From NCBI GenBank assembly GCA_040217795.1, contig JBEHWK010000038.1:1-24324 (forward strand): 24,324 nucleotides of DNA. The letters are read 5' to 3'. This DNA is from Clostridium_T sp040217795 (GTDB taxonomy: Bacteria; Bacillota; Clostridia; Clostridiales; Clostridiaceae). Positions 14,302-21,937 of this stretch are shown in pieces (the first letter of the stretch is position 1; every line of letters starts with the position of its first letter). Below the pieces are notes generated by a model. The model searched no databases and was not told where the DNA came from. It was given only the letters and a program-made list of their open reading frames with translations. Made by a program: the position numbers and the translations under genes.

Positions 14302-14742
14302 TTAAATCACCTCAACTTTTCCTCCAGCTGCTTCTATCTTCTCTATTGCAGACTTAGAGAACTTGCATCCTTTTACAGTAAGGTTCTTTTCTATTTGTCC
14401 ATTTCCTAATATCTTAACTCCGTCTCTTACTTTGCTTATTACTCTAGTTTCAAGTAATAATTCAGGAGTAACTTCAGTTCCATTTTCAAATATATTTAAT
14501 CTATCAACATTTATTGAAACATATTCTTTAGCGAATATGTTAGTGAAGCCTCTCTTAGGAAGTCTTCTGTATAGTGGCATTTGACCCCCTTCAAATCCAG
14601 GTCTTACTCCACCACCAGTTCTAGCGTTTTGTCCTTTTTCACCTTTACCAGCGTTTCTACCTAATCCTGATCCAGTACCTCTACCGATTCTCTTAGGTGC
14701 TTTCTTGCTTCCTTCAGCTGGTTTTAACTCATGAAGTTTCAT
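14302..14742 (-). CDS. rplO: 50S ribosomal protein L15
   Basis: L15 is a late-assembly 50S protein with a long glycine-rich N-terminal arm. The 146 residues are the usual length, beginning MKLHELKPAEGSKKAPKR, with RIGRGTGSGLGRNAGKGEKGQ and the FEGGQMPLYRRLPKRGF segment. It lies 21 nt after rpmD and 2 nt before secY. Confidence 0.98.
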   Translation of the reverse strand: MKLHELKPAEGSKKAPKRIGRGTGSGLGRNAGKGEKGQNARTGGGVRPGFEGGQMPLYRRLPKRGFTNIFAKEYVSINVDRLNIFENGTEVTPELLLETRVISKVRDGVKILGNGQIEKNLTVKGCKFSKSAIEKIEAAGGKVEVI

Positions 14743-14763
14743 GCTACTTACACCTCCTTCTTA

Positions 14764-14943
14764 TTAAACTTCTTCAACTTTTAATAAGTAGTCAACTTTT
14801 TTGATCATTCCTCTGATTTGAGGTGTGATTTCGTGTTCTACTACTTTTCCGATTTTCTTTAGTCCAAGGGCATTTACAGTAGCGATATGTTCTTTCTTTC
14901 TACCGATTAAGCTCTTAACTAATGTAACTTTTACTTTAGTCAT
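14764..14943 (-). CDS. rpmD: 50S ribosomal protein L30
   Basis: This small gene was found by translating the gap between rpsE and rplO. The 59-residue product begins MTKVKVTLVKSLIGRKKEH and contains TVNALGLKKIGKVVEH and PQIRGMIKKVDYLLKVEEV. It matches the length and pattern of bacterial L30, a peripheral 50S protein. It starts 11 nt after the rpsE stop behind GGAGGGATTGCC. Confidence 0.98.
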   Translation of the reverse strand: MTKVKVTLVKSLIGRKKEHIATVNALGLKKIGKVVEHEITPQIRGMIKKVDYLLKVEEV

Positions 14944-14954
14944 GGCAATCCCTC

Positions 14955-15452
14955 CTAACCTAGTATCTCTTCAACAGATTTTCCTCTTAATTTTGCAATA
15001 TCTTCTGCTGTTCTTAAGCTTGCTAATCCGTTGATTGTAGCGTTAACCATGTTTCTTGGGTTGTTAGATCCTAAAGATTTAGCTCTAACGTCTTTTAATC
15101 CTGCTAATTCAAGTACAGCTCTTGCTGGACCCCCAGCAATAACTCCAGTACCTTCTGCAGCTGGCATGATTAATACATTTCCAGTACCGAATTTACCGTA
15201 TATTTCATGTGGAACTGTAGTTCCAACCATAGCAACATTTACTAAATTTTTCTTTGCGTCTTCTATTCCTTTTCTGATTGCTTCAGGGATTTCTACTGAC
15301 TTACCCATTCCTACACCAACGTGTCCGTTTTCGTCACCGACAACAACTAGTGCGCTGAATCTGAAGTTTCTACCACCCTTAACAACCTTAGTTACTCTGT
15401 TTATAAAAACAACCTTTTCTTTAAGGTCTAGTGTGCTAGGATCGATTCTCAT
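14955..15452 (-). CDS. rpsE: 30S ribosomal protein S5
   Basis: S5 contributes to decoding accuracy and mRNA unwinding on the 30S subunit. The 165 residues contain the double-stranded-RNA-binding N-terminal domain with VVKGGRNFRFSALVVVGD and GHVGVGMGKS. The C-terminal domain has GTGVIAGGPARAVLELAG and SNNPRNMVNATINGL. It is 19 nt after rplR and 11 nt before rpmD. Confidence 0.98.
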   Translation of the reverse strand: MRIDPSTLDLKEKVVFINRVTKVVKGGRNFRFSALVVVGDENGHVGVGMGKSVEIPEAIRKGIEDAKKNLVNVAMVGTTVPHEIYGKFGTGNVLIMPAAEGTGVIAGGPARAVLELAGLKDVRAKSLGSNNPRNMVNATINGLASLRTAEDIAKLRGKSVEEILG

Positions 15453-15471
15453 TTATTTCCCTCCTTGTTTT

Positions 15472-15831
15472 TTAGAATTTAAGGCCTGCTTCTCTTGCGC
15501 CTTCAGCTAACTCTTGAACTCTTCCGTGATATATATAACCGCCTCTGTCAAATACCACTTCAGTTATTCCTTTTTCAACAGCTTTCTTCGCAACAACAGC
15601 TCCAACTATTCTAGCCGCTTCTTTGTTGCTTCCTGCGCCATTGAAGTCCTTATCTAAGCTTGAAGCAGCAACAAGAGTTACAGCATTAACATCATCTATT
15701 ATTTGAGCATATATATTTTTTGAACTTCTGAAAACACATAGTCTTGGTTTTTCAGGAGTTCCTGATATTTTCTTACGAACTCTCAAGTGACGTTTAGTTC
15801 TAGATTGCTTTCTGTCTACCTTCTTGAACAT
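15472..15831 (-). CDS. rplR: 50S ribosomal protein L18
   Basis: L18 binds 5S rRNA and forms the central protuberance with L5. The 119 residues begin MFKKVDRKQSRTKRHLRVRKK, a basic arm, followed by GTPEKPRLCVFRSSKNIYAQ and end with FDRGGYIYHGRVQELAEGAREAGLKF-type landmarks. It lies 19 nt from both rplF and rpsE. Confidence 0.98.
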   Translation of the reverse strand: MFKKVDRKQSRTKRHLRVRKKISGTPEKPRLCVFRSSKNIYAQIIDDVNAVTLVAASSLDKDFNGAGSNKEAARIVGAVVAKKAVEKGITEVVFDRGGYIYHGRVQELAEGAREAGLKF

Positions 15832-15850
15832 AATGGTTCACTCCTTTCAA

Positions 15851-16393
15851 TTATTTCTTACCAGTCTTACCTTCCTTACGTCTGATAACTTCATTAGAGT
15901 ACTTGATACCTTTACCTTTGTAAGGTTCTGGTTCTCTCCATGATCTAATATCAGCTGCTACTGAACCAACTTTTTCTTTATCTATTCCTTCAACTATAAC
16001 CTTAGTTGTTCCCTCAAGTTTGAAGCTAACGCCTTCAACCGCTTCAACTTCAACAGGATGAGAATATCCAAGGTTCATTACTAATTTGTTACCTTGTAAT
16101 TGTGCTCTATAACCAACACCTATTAATTCAAGAGTTTTTGCAAATCCTTGAGTTACTCCAGTAACCATGTTATTGATAAGTGCTCTTGTTAATCCATGAA
16201 GAGCTCTGTGCTCTTTTTGGTCGCTTGGTCTAGTTACAACAACTTCATTGCCTTCAACTGCTATATTTATGTCTTTGTGCATAGCTTTTACTAACTCACC
16301 TTTTGGCCCTTTTACAGTAACAACGTTGTCTGGTGTTACAGTAACAGTAGCTCCAGCTGGTATAGCTATCGGTAATCTACCTACTCTTGACAT
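15851..16393 (-). CDS. rplF: 50S ribosomal protein L6
   Basis: L6 lies near the factor-binding site of the 50S subunit. I chose the ATG at 16393 giving MSRVGRLPIAIPAG, with GGAGGTG 7 nt upstream; the open frame continues 11 codons upstream but is not conserved in character. The 180 residues contain VKGPKGELVKAMH and end GKGIKYSNEVIRRKEGKTGKK, the family signature. A 77-nt gap separates it from rpsH. Confidence 0.98.
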   Translation of the reverse strand: MSRVGRLPIAIPAGATVTVTPDNVVTVKGPKGELVKAMHKDINIAVEGNEVVVTRPSDQKEHRALHGLTRALINNMVTGVTQGFAKTLELIGVGYRAQLQGNKLVMNLGYSHPVEVEAVEGVSFKLEGTTKVIVEGIDKEKVGSVAADIRSWREPEPYKGKGIKYSNEVIRRKEGKTGKK

Positions 16394-16470
16394 AATTGCA
16401 CCTCCTATATTCGATTCTAAGAACATTTCTCTATTTAAAACTTAATAATAGTTATTTTCAACTTGAAAAA

Positions 16471-16869
16471 TTACCACACGTAGCAGATAACCTCTCCGCC
16501 TAATCCTAACTTTCTTGCATCCTTATCTACTACTATTCCTTGAGAAGTAGATATTACTGCAACTCCTAATCCATTAAGTACTTTTGGTACTTCATCTTTT
16601 TTGCAGTATACTCTTAAACCTGGCTTAGATATTCTCTTAAGACCAGTTATTACTCTCTCTTTATTTGCACCATACTTAAGAGTAATTCTTATCATAGGAA
16701 CTACACCATCGTTATACTCTTCGATTTCTTTGATGTAACCTTCTTGTAATAATATATTAGTTAAAGCCTTCTTTACACTTGAAGAAGGAACCTCTACTGT
16801 TTCGTGTCTTACAGAGTTTGCATTTCTTATACGAGTTAGCAAATCTGCAATTGGATCTGTCATAACCAT
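16471..16869 (-). CDS. rpsH: 30S ribosomal protein S8
   Basis: S8 binds the central domain of 16S rRNA early in assembly, and in some bacteria represses the spc operon. The 132 residues equal the usual length, beginning MVMTDPIADLLTRIRNANS and ending with ISTSQGIVVDKDARKLGLGGEVICYVW. It follows rpsN by 32 nt, behind an AAAGGAGG site. Confidence 0.98.
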   Translation of the reverse strand: MVMTDPIADLLTRIRNANSVRHETVEVPSSSVKKALTNILLQEGYIKEIEEYNDGVVPMIRITLKYGANKERVITGLKRISKPGLRVYCKKDEVPKVLNGLGVAVISTSQGIVVDKDARKLGLGGEVICYVW

Positions 16870-16901
16870 TGACTTGTGCCTCCTTTCGCTACATTAGATT
16901 T

Positions 16902-17087
16902 CTACCAGCTTGCCTTTTTACATCCAGGAATTTGACCTTTATAAGCAAGTTCTCTGAAGCAAATTCTGCAGATACCAAATTTTCTTAGCACTGCATGTGG
17001 TCTACCACATATTCTGCATCTAGTATAAGCTCTTGTTTTATATTTTGGTTCTTTATTCCATTTTTCGATTATTGCCTTACGTGCCAC
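16902..17087 (-). CDS. rpsN: 30S ribosomal protein S14, zinc type (type Z)
   Basis: This 61-residue short S14 carries four zinc-ligand cysteines, C24, C27, C40 and C43 (CRICGRPH and CRICFREL). It is essential for late 30S head assembly. The start is GTG, 6-7 nt after AGGAGGGG. It is 15 nt after rplE. The short zinc form is the usual housekeeping version; no zinc-independent paralogue is in this window. Confidence 0.98.
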   Translation of the reverse strand: MARKAIIEKWNKEPKYKTRAYTRCRICGRPHAVLRKFGICRICFRELAYKGQIPGCKKASW

Positions 17088-17102
17088 GATATCCCCTCCT
17101 TA

Positions 17103-17645
17103 TTATTGAGCGAATGGCATACCAAGAAATCTTAATAATTCTCTTGCTTCTTCGTCAGTCTTTGCAGTTGTAACGAAGATTATATCCATTCCTCTCACTT
17201 TATCGATTTTATCGTACTCAATTTCTGGGAATATTAATTGTTCTTTAACTCCTAGAGCATAGTTTCCTCTGCCGTCGAATGCATTTGCAGAAACACCTCT
17301 GAAGTCTCTTACTCTTGGAAGAGCTATTGACATTAATTTGTCAGCAAACTCATACATCTTTGCTCTTCTTAATGTAACCTTACATCCTAAAGGCATATTT
17401 TCTCTTATCTTAAAGTTTGCAACTGATTTCTTTGCTCTAGTTAAGATTGGCTTTTGTCCTGAAATTAGTGTTAAATCACTAACTGCTGACTCTAAAACCT
17501 TTTGGTTTTCTTTAGCCTCTCCAACTCCCATATTTATTACTATTTTTTCAAGCTTTGGTACTTCCATTATGTTTTTGTAACCGAACTTTTCTATTAAAGC
17601 TTGAACTACTTCTTTTTCATATTTTTCTTGTAGTCTAGTTATCAT
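17103..17645 (-). CDS. rplE: 50S ribosomal protein L5
   Basis: L5 binds 5S rRNA and contacts P-site tRNA in the central protuberance. The 180 residues begin MITRLQEKYEKEVVQALIEKFG and contain KIVINMGVGEA, GQKPILTRAKKS and the DIIFVTTAKTDEEARELL end, all typical. It lies 20 nt after rplX and 15 nt before rpsN. Confidence 0.98.
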   Translation of the reverse strand: MITRLQEKYEKEVVQALIEKFGYKNIMEVPKLEKIVINMGVGEAKENQKVLESAVSDLTLISGQKPILTRAKKSVANFKIRENMPLGCKVTLRRAKMYEFADKLMSIALPRVRDFRGVSANAFDGRGNYALGVKEQLIFPEIEYDKIDKVRGMDIIFVTTAKTDEEARELLRFLGMPFAQ

Positions 17646-17665
17646 TAAAAGAACCTCCTTTCAGT

Positions 17666-17980
17666 TTAGAATGTTTCTCCACACTTCTTGCATACTCTTA
17701 CCTTAGTGCCGTCATCAAGAAGTTTGTGTGCTATTCTTGTAGCATTTTTACATTTTGTGCAATATAGCATAACTTTTGAGCTGTATAAAGGAGCTTCCTT
17801 TTGAACTATACCGCCATTCATGTTTTCTCTGTTTGGTTTTTGGTGTTTACTTACTATGTTAACTCCCTTAACGATAACTTTTCCGCTCTTAGGGATTACT
17901 TTTAAAACTTCTCCAGTTTTGCCTACATCTGTTCCTGATATAACTACAACTGTATCGTTCTTTCTTACGTGTACCTTCAC
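17666..17980 (-). CDS. rplX: 50S ribosomal protein L24, with C-terminal zinc-ribbon cysteines
   Basis: L24 initiates 50S assembly and lies by the tunnel exit. A KOW motif fills the N-terminus (VHVRKNDTVVVISGTDVGKTGEV). I chose GTG 17980 (MKVHVRKND, 104 residues), 8 nt after GGAGG. The GTG three codons upstream overlaps the ribosome site itself and is unlikely to be used. Four cysteines, C74, C77, C97 and C100 (CTKC and CKKC), form a probable zinc ribbon, present in clostridial but not Bacillus L24. Confidence 0.96.
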   Translation of the reverse strand: MKVHVRKNDTVVVISGTDVGKTGEVLKVIPKSGKVIVKGVNIVSKHQKPNRENMNGGIVQKEAPLYSSKVMLYCTKCKNATRIAHKLLDDGTKVRVCKKCGETF

Positions 17981-18000
17981 CTTAGCCACCTCCTACTCTT

Positions 18001-18369
18001 TTATAGAACTTCAGGTGCTAATGATAATATTTTGTTAAATTCTTTATCTCTTAGCTCCCTTGCAACTGGTCCGAAGATACGAGTTCCTCTTGGTTGCTTA
18101 TCATCCTTTATTATAACTGCTGCATTTTCATCGAATTTGATATATGATCCGTCAGCTCTTCTTAAACCTCTCTTAGATCTAACTATAACTGCCTTTACAA
18201 CGTCACCTTTTTTAACAACTCCGCCTGGTGTTGCACTTTTAACTGAAGCAACGATTATATCTCCAATGTTTCCGTACTTTCTTTTGGATCCACCTAAAAC
18301 TCTGATACACATAATTTCTTTAGCACCAGAATTGTCTCCAACTTTTAGTAAGGTTTGTTGTTGTATCAT
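18001..18369 (-). CDS. rplN: 50S ribosomal protein L14
   Basis: L14 lies at the subunit interface and forms a bridge to 16S rRNA. The 122 residues are the canonical length, beginning MIQQQTLLKVGDNSGAKEIM and containing GDIIVASVKSATPGG, KGDVVKAVIVRSK and RGTRIFGPVARELR. Conventionally it is the first gene of the spc operon, but here it follows rpsQ by 30 nt with no terminator or promoter visible. Confidence 0.98.
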   Translation of the reverse strand: MIQQQTLLKVGDNSGAKEIMCIRVLGGSKRKYGNIGDIIVASVKSATPGGVVKKGDVVKAVIVRSKRGLRRADGSYIKFDENAAVIIKDDKQPRGTRIFGPVARELRDKEFNKILSLAPEVL

Positions 18370-18399
18370 GTAATTAACCTCCTTTCGTCTTAAAAAAGA

Positions 18400-18654
18400 T
18401 TACTTCGCCTTTTCTATTATTTCAACTAATCTCCAGTTCTTATCCTTAGATAATGGTCTAGTTTCAATAATTAATACTCTATCATTAATTTTAGCTTCGT
18501 TATTTTCATCATGTGCTTTGAACTTAGTAGTCCTGTTAACTGTCTTCCCGTAAAGTGGGTGTCTAACCTTTGTTTCAACAGCAACTACGATTGTCTTATC
18601 CATTTTATCTGAAACAACTCTGCCTATTCTCTTCTTTCTTAATCCTCTTTCCAC
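18400..18654 (-). CDS. rpsQ: 30S ribosomal protein S17
   Basis: S17 is an OB-fold 16S-binding primary assembly protein. The 84 residues start at GTG 18654 (MERGLRKKRIGRVVSDKMDKT), 8 nt after GGAGG, and contain HPLYGKTVNRTTKFKAHDE and IIETRPLSKDKNWRLVEI. It is the last gene of the classical S10 operon and lies 29 nt after rpmC. Confidence 0.98.
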   Translation of the reverse strand: MERGLRKKRIGRVVSDKMDKTIVVAVETKVRHPLYGKTVNRTTKFKAHDENNEAKINDRVLIIETRPLSKDKNWRLVEIIEKAK

Positions 18655-18683
18655 TGAGCTTACCTCCTTTCAGCCTTGCGAAA

Positions 18684-18896
18684 TTACTGCTCAATTGCCT
18701 TTAGTTCTTCTTCTCTGATGATTGTCTTAATTTGGGCGATTGATTTTTTAACTTCTCTTATCCTCATTGGGTTTTCTAATTGTCCTGTAGCTAATTGGAA
18801 TCTTAAGTTGAATAATTCAGCCTTAAGGTCGCCTAATTTAACTTTTAAATCTTGAGGATTGCCTGATCTTAATTCTACTAAATCTTTAGCCTTCAT
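18684..18896 (-). CDS. rpmC: 50S ribosomal protein L29
   Basis: L29 is a helical-hairpin protein near the tunnel exit that helps dock trigger factor and SRP. The 70 residues begin MKAKDLVELRSGNPQDLKVKL and contain the signature ELFNLRFQLATGQLENPMRI. Its ATG overlaps the rplP stop by one base (TAATG), which indicates translational coupling. Confidence 0.98.
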   Translation of the reverse strand: MKAKDLVELRSGNPQDLKVKLGDLKAELFNLRFQLATGQLENPMRIREVKKSIAQIKTIIREEELKAIEQ

Positions 18897-19330
18897 TATT
18901 CTTCACCACCCATTTCCTCAAAATCTCTTCTTGTAACGAACTTACTCTTTACAGGAAGTTTGTGTTGCGCAAGTCTCATAGCTTCTCTAGCTACTTCTTC
19001 TTGAACGCCTGAAAGTTCGAATAATACTCTGCCTGGCTTAACTACTGCTACCCAATATTCTGGTGATCCTTTACCGGAACCCATTCTTGTTTCAGCAGGT
19101 TTTTCAGTTACTGGCTTATCTGGGAAAATCTTTATCCAAAGTTTTCCTCCTCTTCTGATGTATCTATTAATTGCTATTCTGGCAGATTCTATTTGATTGC
19201 TTGTAATCCATCCGCAAGATGTAGCTTGAATACCGAAATCTCCATATGCAAGGAAATTACCTCTAGTAGCTTTTCCTTTCATTCTACCACGTTGTACCTT
19301 ACGATGTTTAACTCTTTTAGGCATTAACAT
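18896..19330 (-). CDS. rplP: 50S ribosomal protein L16
   Basis: L16 contacts A-site tRNA and completes 50S maturation. The 144 residues equal the family's usual length, beginning MLMPKRVKHRKVQRGRMKGKA and containing ESARIAINRYIRRGGKLWIK and PDKPVTEKPAETRMGSGKG. The start is ATG 19330; a second ATG two codons on is possible but less well conserved. Overlaps rpmC by one base. Confidence 0.98.
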   Translation of the reverse strand: MLMPKRVKHRKVQRGRMKGKATRGNFLAYGDFGIQATSCGWITSNQIESARIAINRYIRRGGKLWIKIFPDKPVTEKPAETRMGSGKGSPEYWVAVVKPGRVLFELSGVQEEVAREAMRLAQHKLPVKSKFVTRRDFEEMGGEE

Positions 19331-19350
19331 GACGTATTCCTCCTTTCTTA

Positions 19351-20022
19351 TTATGCGTTAACTTCTTCTGTAACACCAACTACTTTTTTTGTTGGAAGTA
19401 CTTCTCCATTATAAACCCATACTTTAACACCGATTTTTCCGTATGTTGTATCTGCTTCTGCAAATCCATAACTTATATCAGCTCTTAAAGTTTGTAGTGG
19501 AATTGTTCCTTCATGATATTGTTCAGTTCTAGCAATTTCTGCTCCGCCTAATCTACCAGAACATGCAGTTTTAACACCTTTTGTTCCTGACTTCATAGCT
19601 CTTTGGATTGTTTGTTTCATTGCTCTTCTGAAAGATATTCTCTTTTCTAATTGAGCAGCTATGTTTTCAGCCATTAACTGAGCATCTGCTTCTGCATTTT
19701 TAACTTCAACAATGTTTATTAAAACATTTTTTTCTTTTATAAATGCTTCTAATTTTTTCTTTAAAGCTTCAATTCCTGATCCGCCTCTGCCGATTACAAC
19801 ACCTGGCTTAGCAGTAAAAATGTTTAATTTTACTCTGTTAGTATATCTTTCGATTTCAATCTTTGATATACCAGCTGAGAATAATTCTTTTTTAACGAAT
19901 TCTCTGATTTGGTTATCTTCGATAAGGTTATCTGCAAAATCTTTCTTGTTTGCGTACCATTTTGCATCCCAGCCTTTGATAACGCCAACTCTAAGTCCGT
20001 GAGGATGTACTTTTTGGCCCAC
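19351..20022 (-). CDS. rpsC: 30S ribosomal protein S3
   Basis: S3 shapes the mRNA entry channel. The 223 residues start at GTG 20022 (MGQKVHPHGLRVGVIKGW), with GGAGGG upstream. The type II KH domain contains GxxG as VIGRGGSGIEAL. The C-terminal domain has SGRLGGAEIARTEQYHEGTIPLQTLRADI, a family signature. It lies 18 nt after rplV and 20 nt before rplP. Confidence 0.98.
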   Translation of the reverse strand: MGQKVHPHGLRVGVIKGWDAKWYANKKDFADNLIEDNQIREFVKKELFSAGISKIEIERYTNRVKLNIFTAKPGVVIGRGGSGIEALKKKLEAFIKEKNVLINIVEVKNAEADAQLMAENIAAQLEKRISFRRAMKQTIQRAMKSGTKGVKTACSGRLGGAEIARTEQYHEGTIPLQTLRADISYGFAEADTTYGKIGVKVWVYNGEVLPTKKVVGVTEEVNA

Positions 20023-20040
20023 TGTATTTCCCTCCTTCTA

Positions 20041-20376
20041 CTAAGCTCTTTCTTTAACTATTACAGTTATGTGGCTTGTTTTTTTGTTTATTCTGAATGC
20101 TCTACCTTGAGCATGTGGTCTAAATCTCTTTAATGTTGGTCCTTGACCTACATGAGCCTCTGCAACATATAATTTGTTTAAATCCATTTCCATGTTGTTT
20201 TCAGCATTAGCAACTGCTGATTTAAGCACTTTGTTTACAACAACTGCTGCTGACTTTGGAGTATATTGTAATATTGCGAAAGCTTCATTAACATTTTTTC
20301 CTTTAATTGAGTTAAGAACTAATCCAACCTTTATAGGTGACATTCTTATATATTTAGCTATTGCTTTAGCTTCCAT
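20041..20376 (-). CDS. rplV: 50S ribosomal protein L22
   Basis: L22 has a hairpin that lines the peptide exit tunnel, where macrolide-resistance changes occur in other species. The 111 residues begin MEAKAIAKYIRMSPIKVGLV and contain LKRFRPHAQGRAFRINKKTSHITVIV. The tunnel hairpin has normal length with no insertion or deletion obvious. It is 23 nt after rpsS. Confidence 0.98.
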   Translation of the reverse strand: MEAKAIAKYIRMSPIKVGLVLNSIKGKNVNEAFAILQYTPKSAAVVVNKVLKSAVANAENNMEMDLNKLYVAEAHVGQGPTLKRFRPHAQGRAFRINKKTSHITVIVKERA

Positions 20377-20399
20377 TGATGATCCTCCTTTCCAGGCAA

Positions 20400-20681
20400 C
20401 TACTTTCTCTTTGATGACTTTTCAGTATCAATGTGTCCTTTATAAGTTCTAGTTAAAGCGAACTCTCCTAACTTATGACCAACCATATCTTCACTTACAT
20501 ATACTGGTACATGTTTTCTTCCATCATGAACAGCGATAGTGTGACCGATCATTTGAGGAAATATTGTTGAACTTCTTGACCAAGTTTTAACAACTTTCTT
20601 TTCACCATTAGCATTCATTTCTTCTATTTTCTTTAAAAGACCTGCTTGTATAAAAGGTCCCTTCTTAATTGATCTACTCAC
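20400..20681 (-). CDS. rpsS: 30S ribosomal protein S19
   Basis: S19 forms a 30S head complex with S13. I chose GTG 20681, giving MSRSIKKGPFIQ and 93 residues. The open frame continues six codons upstream from an ATG, but those codons are the ribosome site itself (AAGGGAGG, 6-7 nt before GTG). The C-terminal half has VPVYVSEDMVGHKLGEFA and RTYKGH. A hairpin lies in the 67-nt gap before it. Confidence 0.97.
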   Translation of the reverse strand: MSRSIKKGPFIQAGLLKKIEEMNANGEKKVVKTWSRSSTIFPQMIGHTIAVHDGRKHVPVYVSEDMVGHKLGEFALTRTYKGHIDTEKSSKRK

Positions 20682-20720
20682 TTGAAATCCTCCCTTCATT
20701 AACCTTTATGCGCTCAAGAC

Positions 20721-20747
20721 ATGAAGAGAATTGAATATTCTCTTCAT
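20721..20747. repeat. Perfect hairpin after rplB inside the S10 operon
   Basis: ATGAAGAGAAT (20721-20731) pairs perfectly with ATTCTCTTCAT (20737-20747) around a 5-nt loop. It begins one base after the rplB stop codon. No T-run follows on the minus strand (GTCTTGAGC), so it is not a standard terminator. It may influence processing, stability or partial termination between rplB and rpsS. Confidence 0.85.
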
Positions 20748-20748
20748 A

Positions 20749-21582
20749 TTACTTGCTGTTTCTTCTCTTGATGATAAATCTATCTGAGTACTTCTTGTGT
20801 TTTCTAGTTTTGTATCCAAGTGCTGGTTTACCCCATGGAGTAACTGGACTTGGTCTACCAACTGGAGATTTACCTTCACCACCACCGTGTGGATGGTCGT
20901 TAGGATTCATTACAGAACCTCTTACTGTAGGTCTCCATCCCATATGTCTCTTTCTACCAGCTTTACCTAGGTTTACGATGTCGTTAGTTAAGTTAGAAAC
21001 AGTTCCGATTGTAGCTCTGCATTCTATTCTAACATATCTCATTTCACCTGAAGGTAATCTTAATGTAGCATAGTTGCCTTCTTTAGCCATTAATTGTGCT
21101 GAAGAACCAGCAGCTCTTACTAACTGACCACCTTTGCCGATTTGAAGTTCAACGTTGTGAACAACAGTACCAACTGGAATGTTTTTTAGAGGTAAAGTGT
21201 TACCAGGCTTAATATCAGCTTCTGGTCCTGATACTATAGTATCTCCAACTTTTAAACCAACTGGAGCTATTATGTATCTCTTATCCCCGTCAGCATATAC
21301 AACTAATGCTATATAAGCTGTTCTGTTTGGATCGTACTCTATTGTAGCAACTTTTGCTGGAATACCATCCTTATTTCTCTTGAAATCTATAAGTCTATAT
21401 TTTCTCTTGGCACCACCACCGTGATGTCTTACAGTTATTTTTCCTTGTGCATTTCTACCACCAGTCTTACTTAAAGAAACAAGAAGTGATTTCTCAGGTA
21501 CATTTGTAGTTATTTCTTCAAATGTAGGCATAGTCATTTCTCTTCTTGATGGGGTAGTAGGATTAAACTTTTTAACTGCCAT
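20749..21582 (-). CDS. rplB: 50S ribosomal protein L2
   Basis: L2 is needed for subunit association and the peptidyl-transferase environment. The 277 residues equal the Bacillus length, beginning MAVKKFNPTTPSRREMT, with TGGRNAQGKITVRHHGGGAKRKYR and the VMNPNDHPHGGGEGK segment holding the conserved histidine near the active centre. Ends RFIIKRRNSK. It lies 55 nt after rplW, and that gap has a short TGGCC/GGCCA hairpin (21612-21624). Confidence 0.98.
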   Translation of the reverse strand: MAVKKFNPTTPSRREMTMPTFEEITTNVPEKSLLVSLSKTGGRNAQGKITVRHHGGGAKRKYRLIDFKRNKDGIPAKVATIEYDPNRTAYIALVVYADGDKRYIIAPVGLKVGDTIVSGPEADIKPGNTLPLKNIPVGTVVHNVELQIGKGGQLVRAAGSSAQLMAKEGNYATLRLPSGEMRYVRIECRATIGTVSNLTNDIVNLGKAGRKRHMGWRPTVRGSVMNPNDHPHGGGEGKSPVGRPSPVTPWGKPALGYKTRKHKKYSDRFIIKRRNSK

Positions 21583-21637
21583 CTAAATTTCCCTCCTTAC
21601 TCTAGCTTCTCTGGCCCTCGGCCAATAATACGCCTAA

Positions 21638-21937
21638 TTACTGCATCATTCCGTCAAAGAATTCTATTCCTTTGCTGTCAGCTGCAAGTTTAACTATAGC
21701 TTTTTTGTAGTCAGCTCTTTTTCCTATGTGAACGCCAACTCTTTTAGTTTTTCCTTCAATCTTCATAGTTTTGACATCTTCAACTTTAACGCCAAAAACT
21801 TCTTCAATAGCTCTTTTTATTTGAACTTTATTTGCTGTTGGATGAACTATGAAGGTGTATTTTCTTTCTGCCATTATTGCCATACTTTTTTCAGTGATGA
21901 TTGGCTTTCTTATTATATCATGGCTAGTTAATTTCAT
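21638..21937 (-). CDS. rplW: 50S ribosomal protein L23
   Basis: L23 lies at the tunnel exit and docks trigger factor and SRP. The 99 residues begin MKLTSHDIIRKPIITEKSM and contain YTFIVHPTANKVQIKRAIEEVFGVKV and GKRADYKKAIVKL. Its ATG overlaps the rplD stop by one base (TAATG), so it is translationally coupled. Confidence 0.98.
   Translation of the reverse strand: MKLTSHDIIRKPIITEKSMAIMAERKYTFIVHPTANKVQIKRAIEEVFGVKVEDVKTMKIEGKTKRVGVHIGKRADYKKAIVKLAADSKGIEFFDGMMQ

Noticed and set aside
15031..15510. Plus-strand 159-codon open frame opposite rpsE
   Set aside because: It is antisense to conserved rpsE and the start of its leader. No supporting features were found.
21612..21624. TGGCC/GGCCA hairpin between rplW and rplB as a terminator
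   Set aside because: The stem is only 5 bp with a 3-nt loop and there is no T-run; termination inside the S10 operon here is unlikely.
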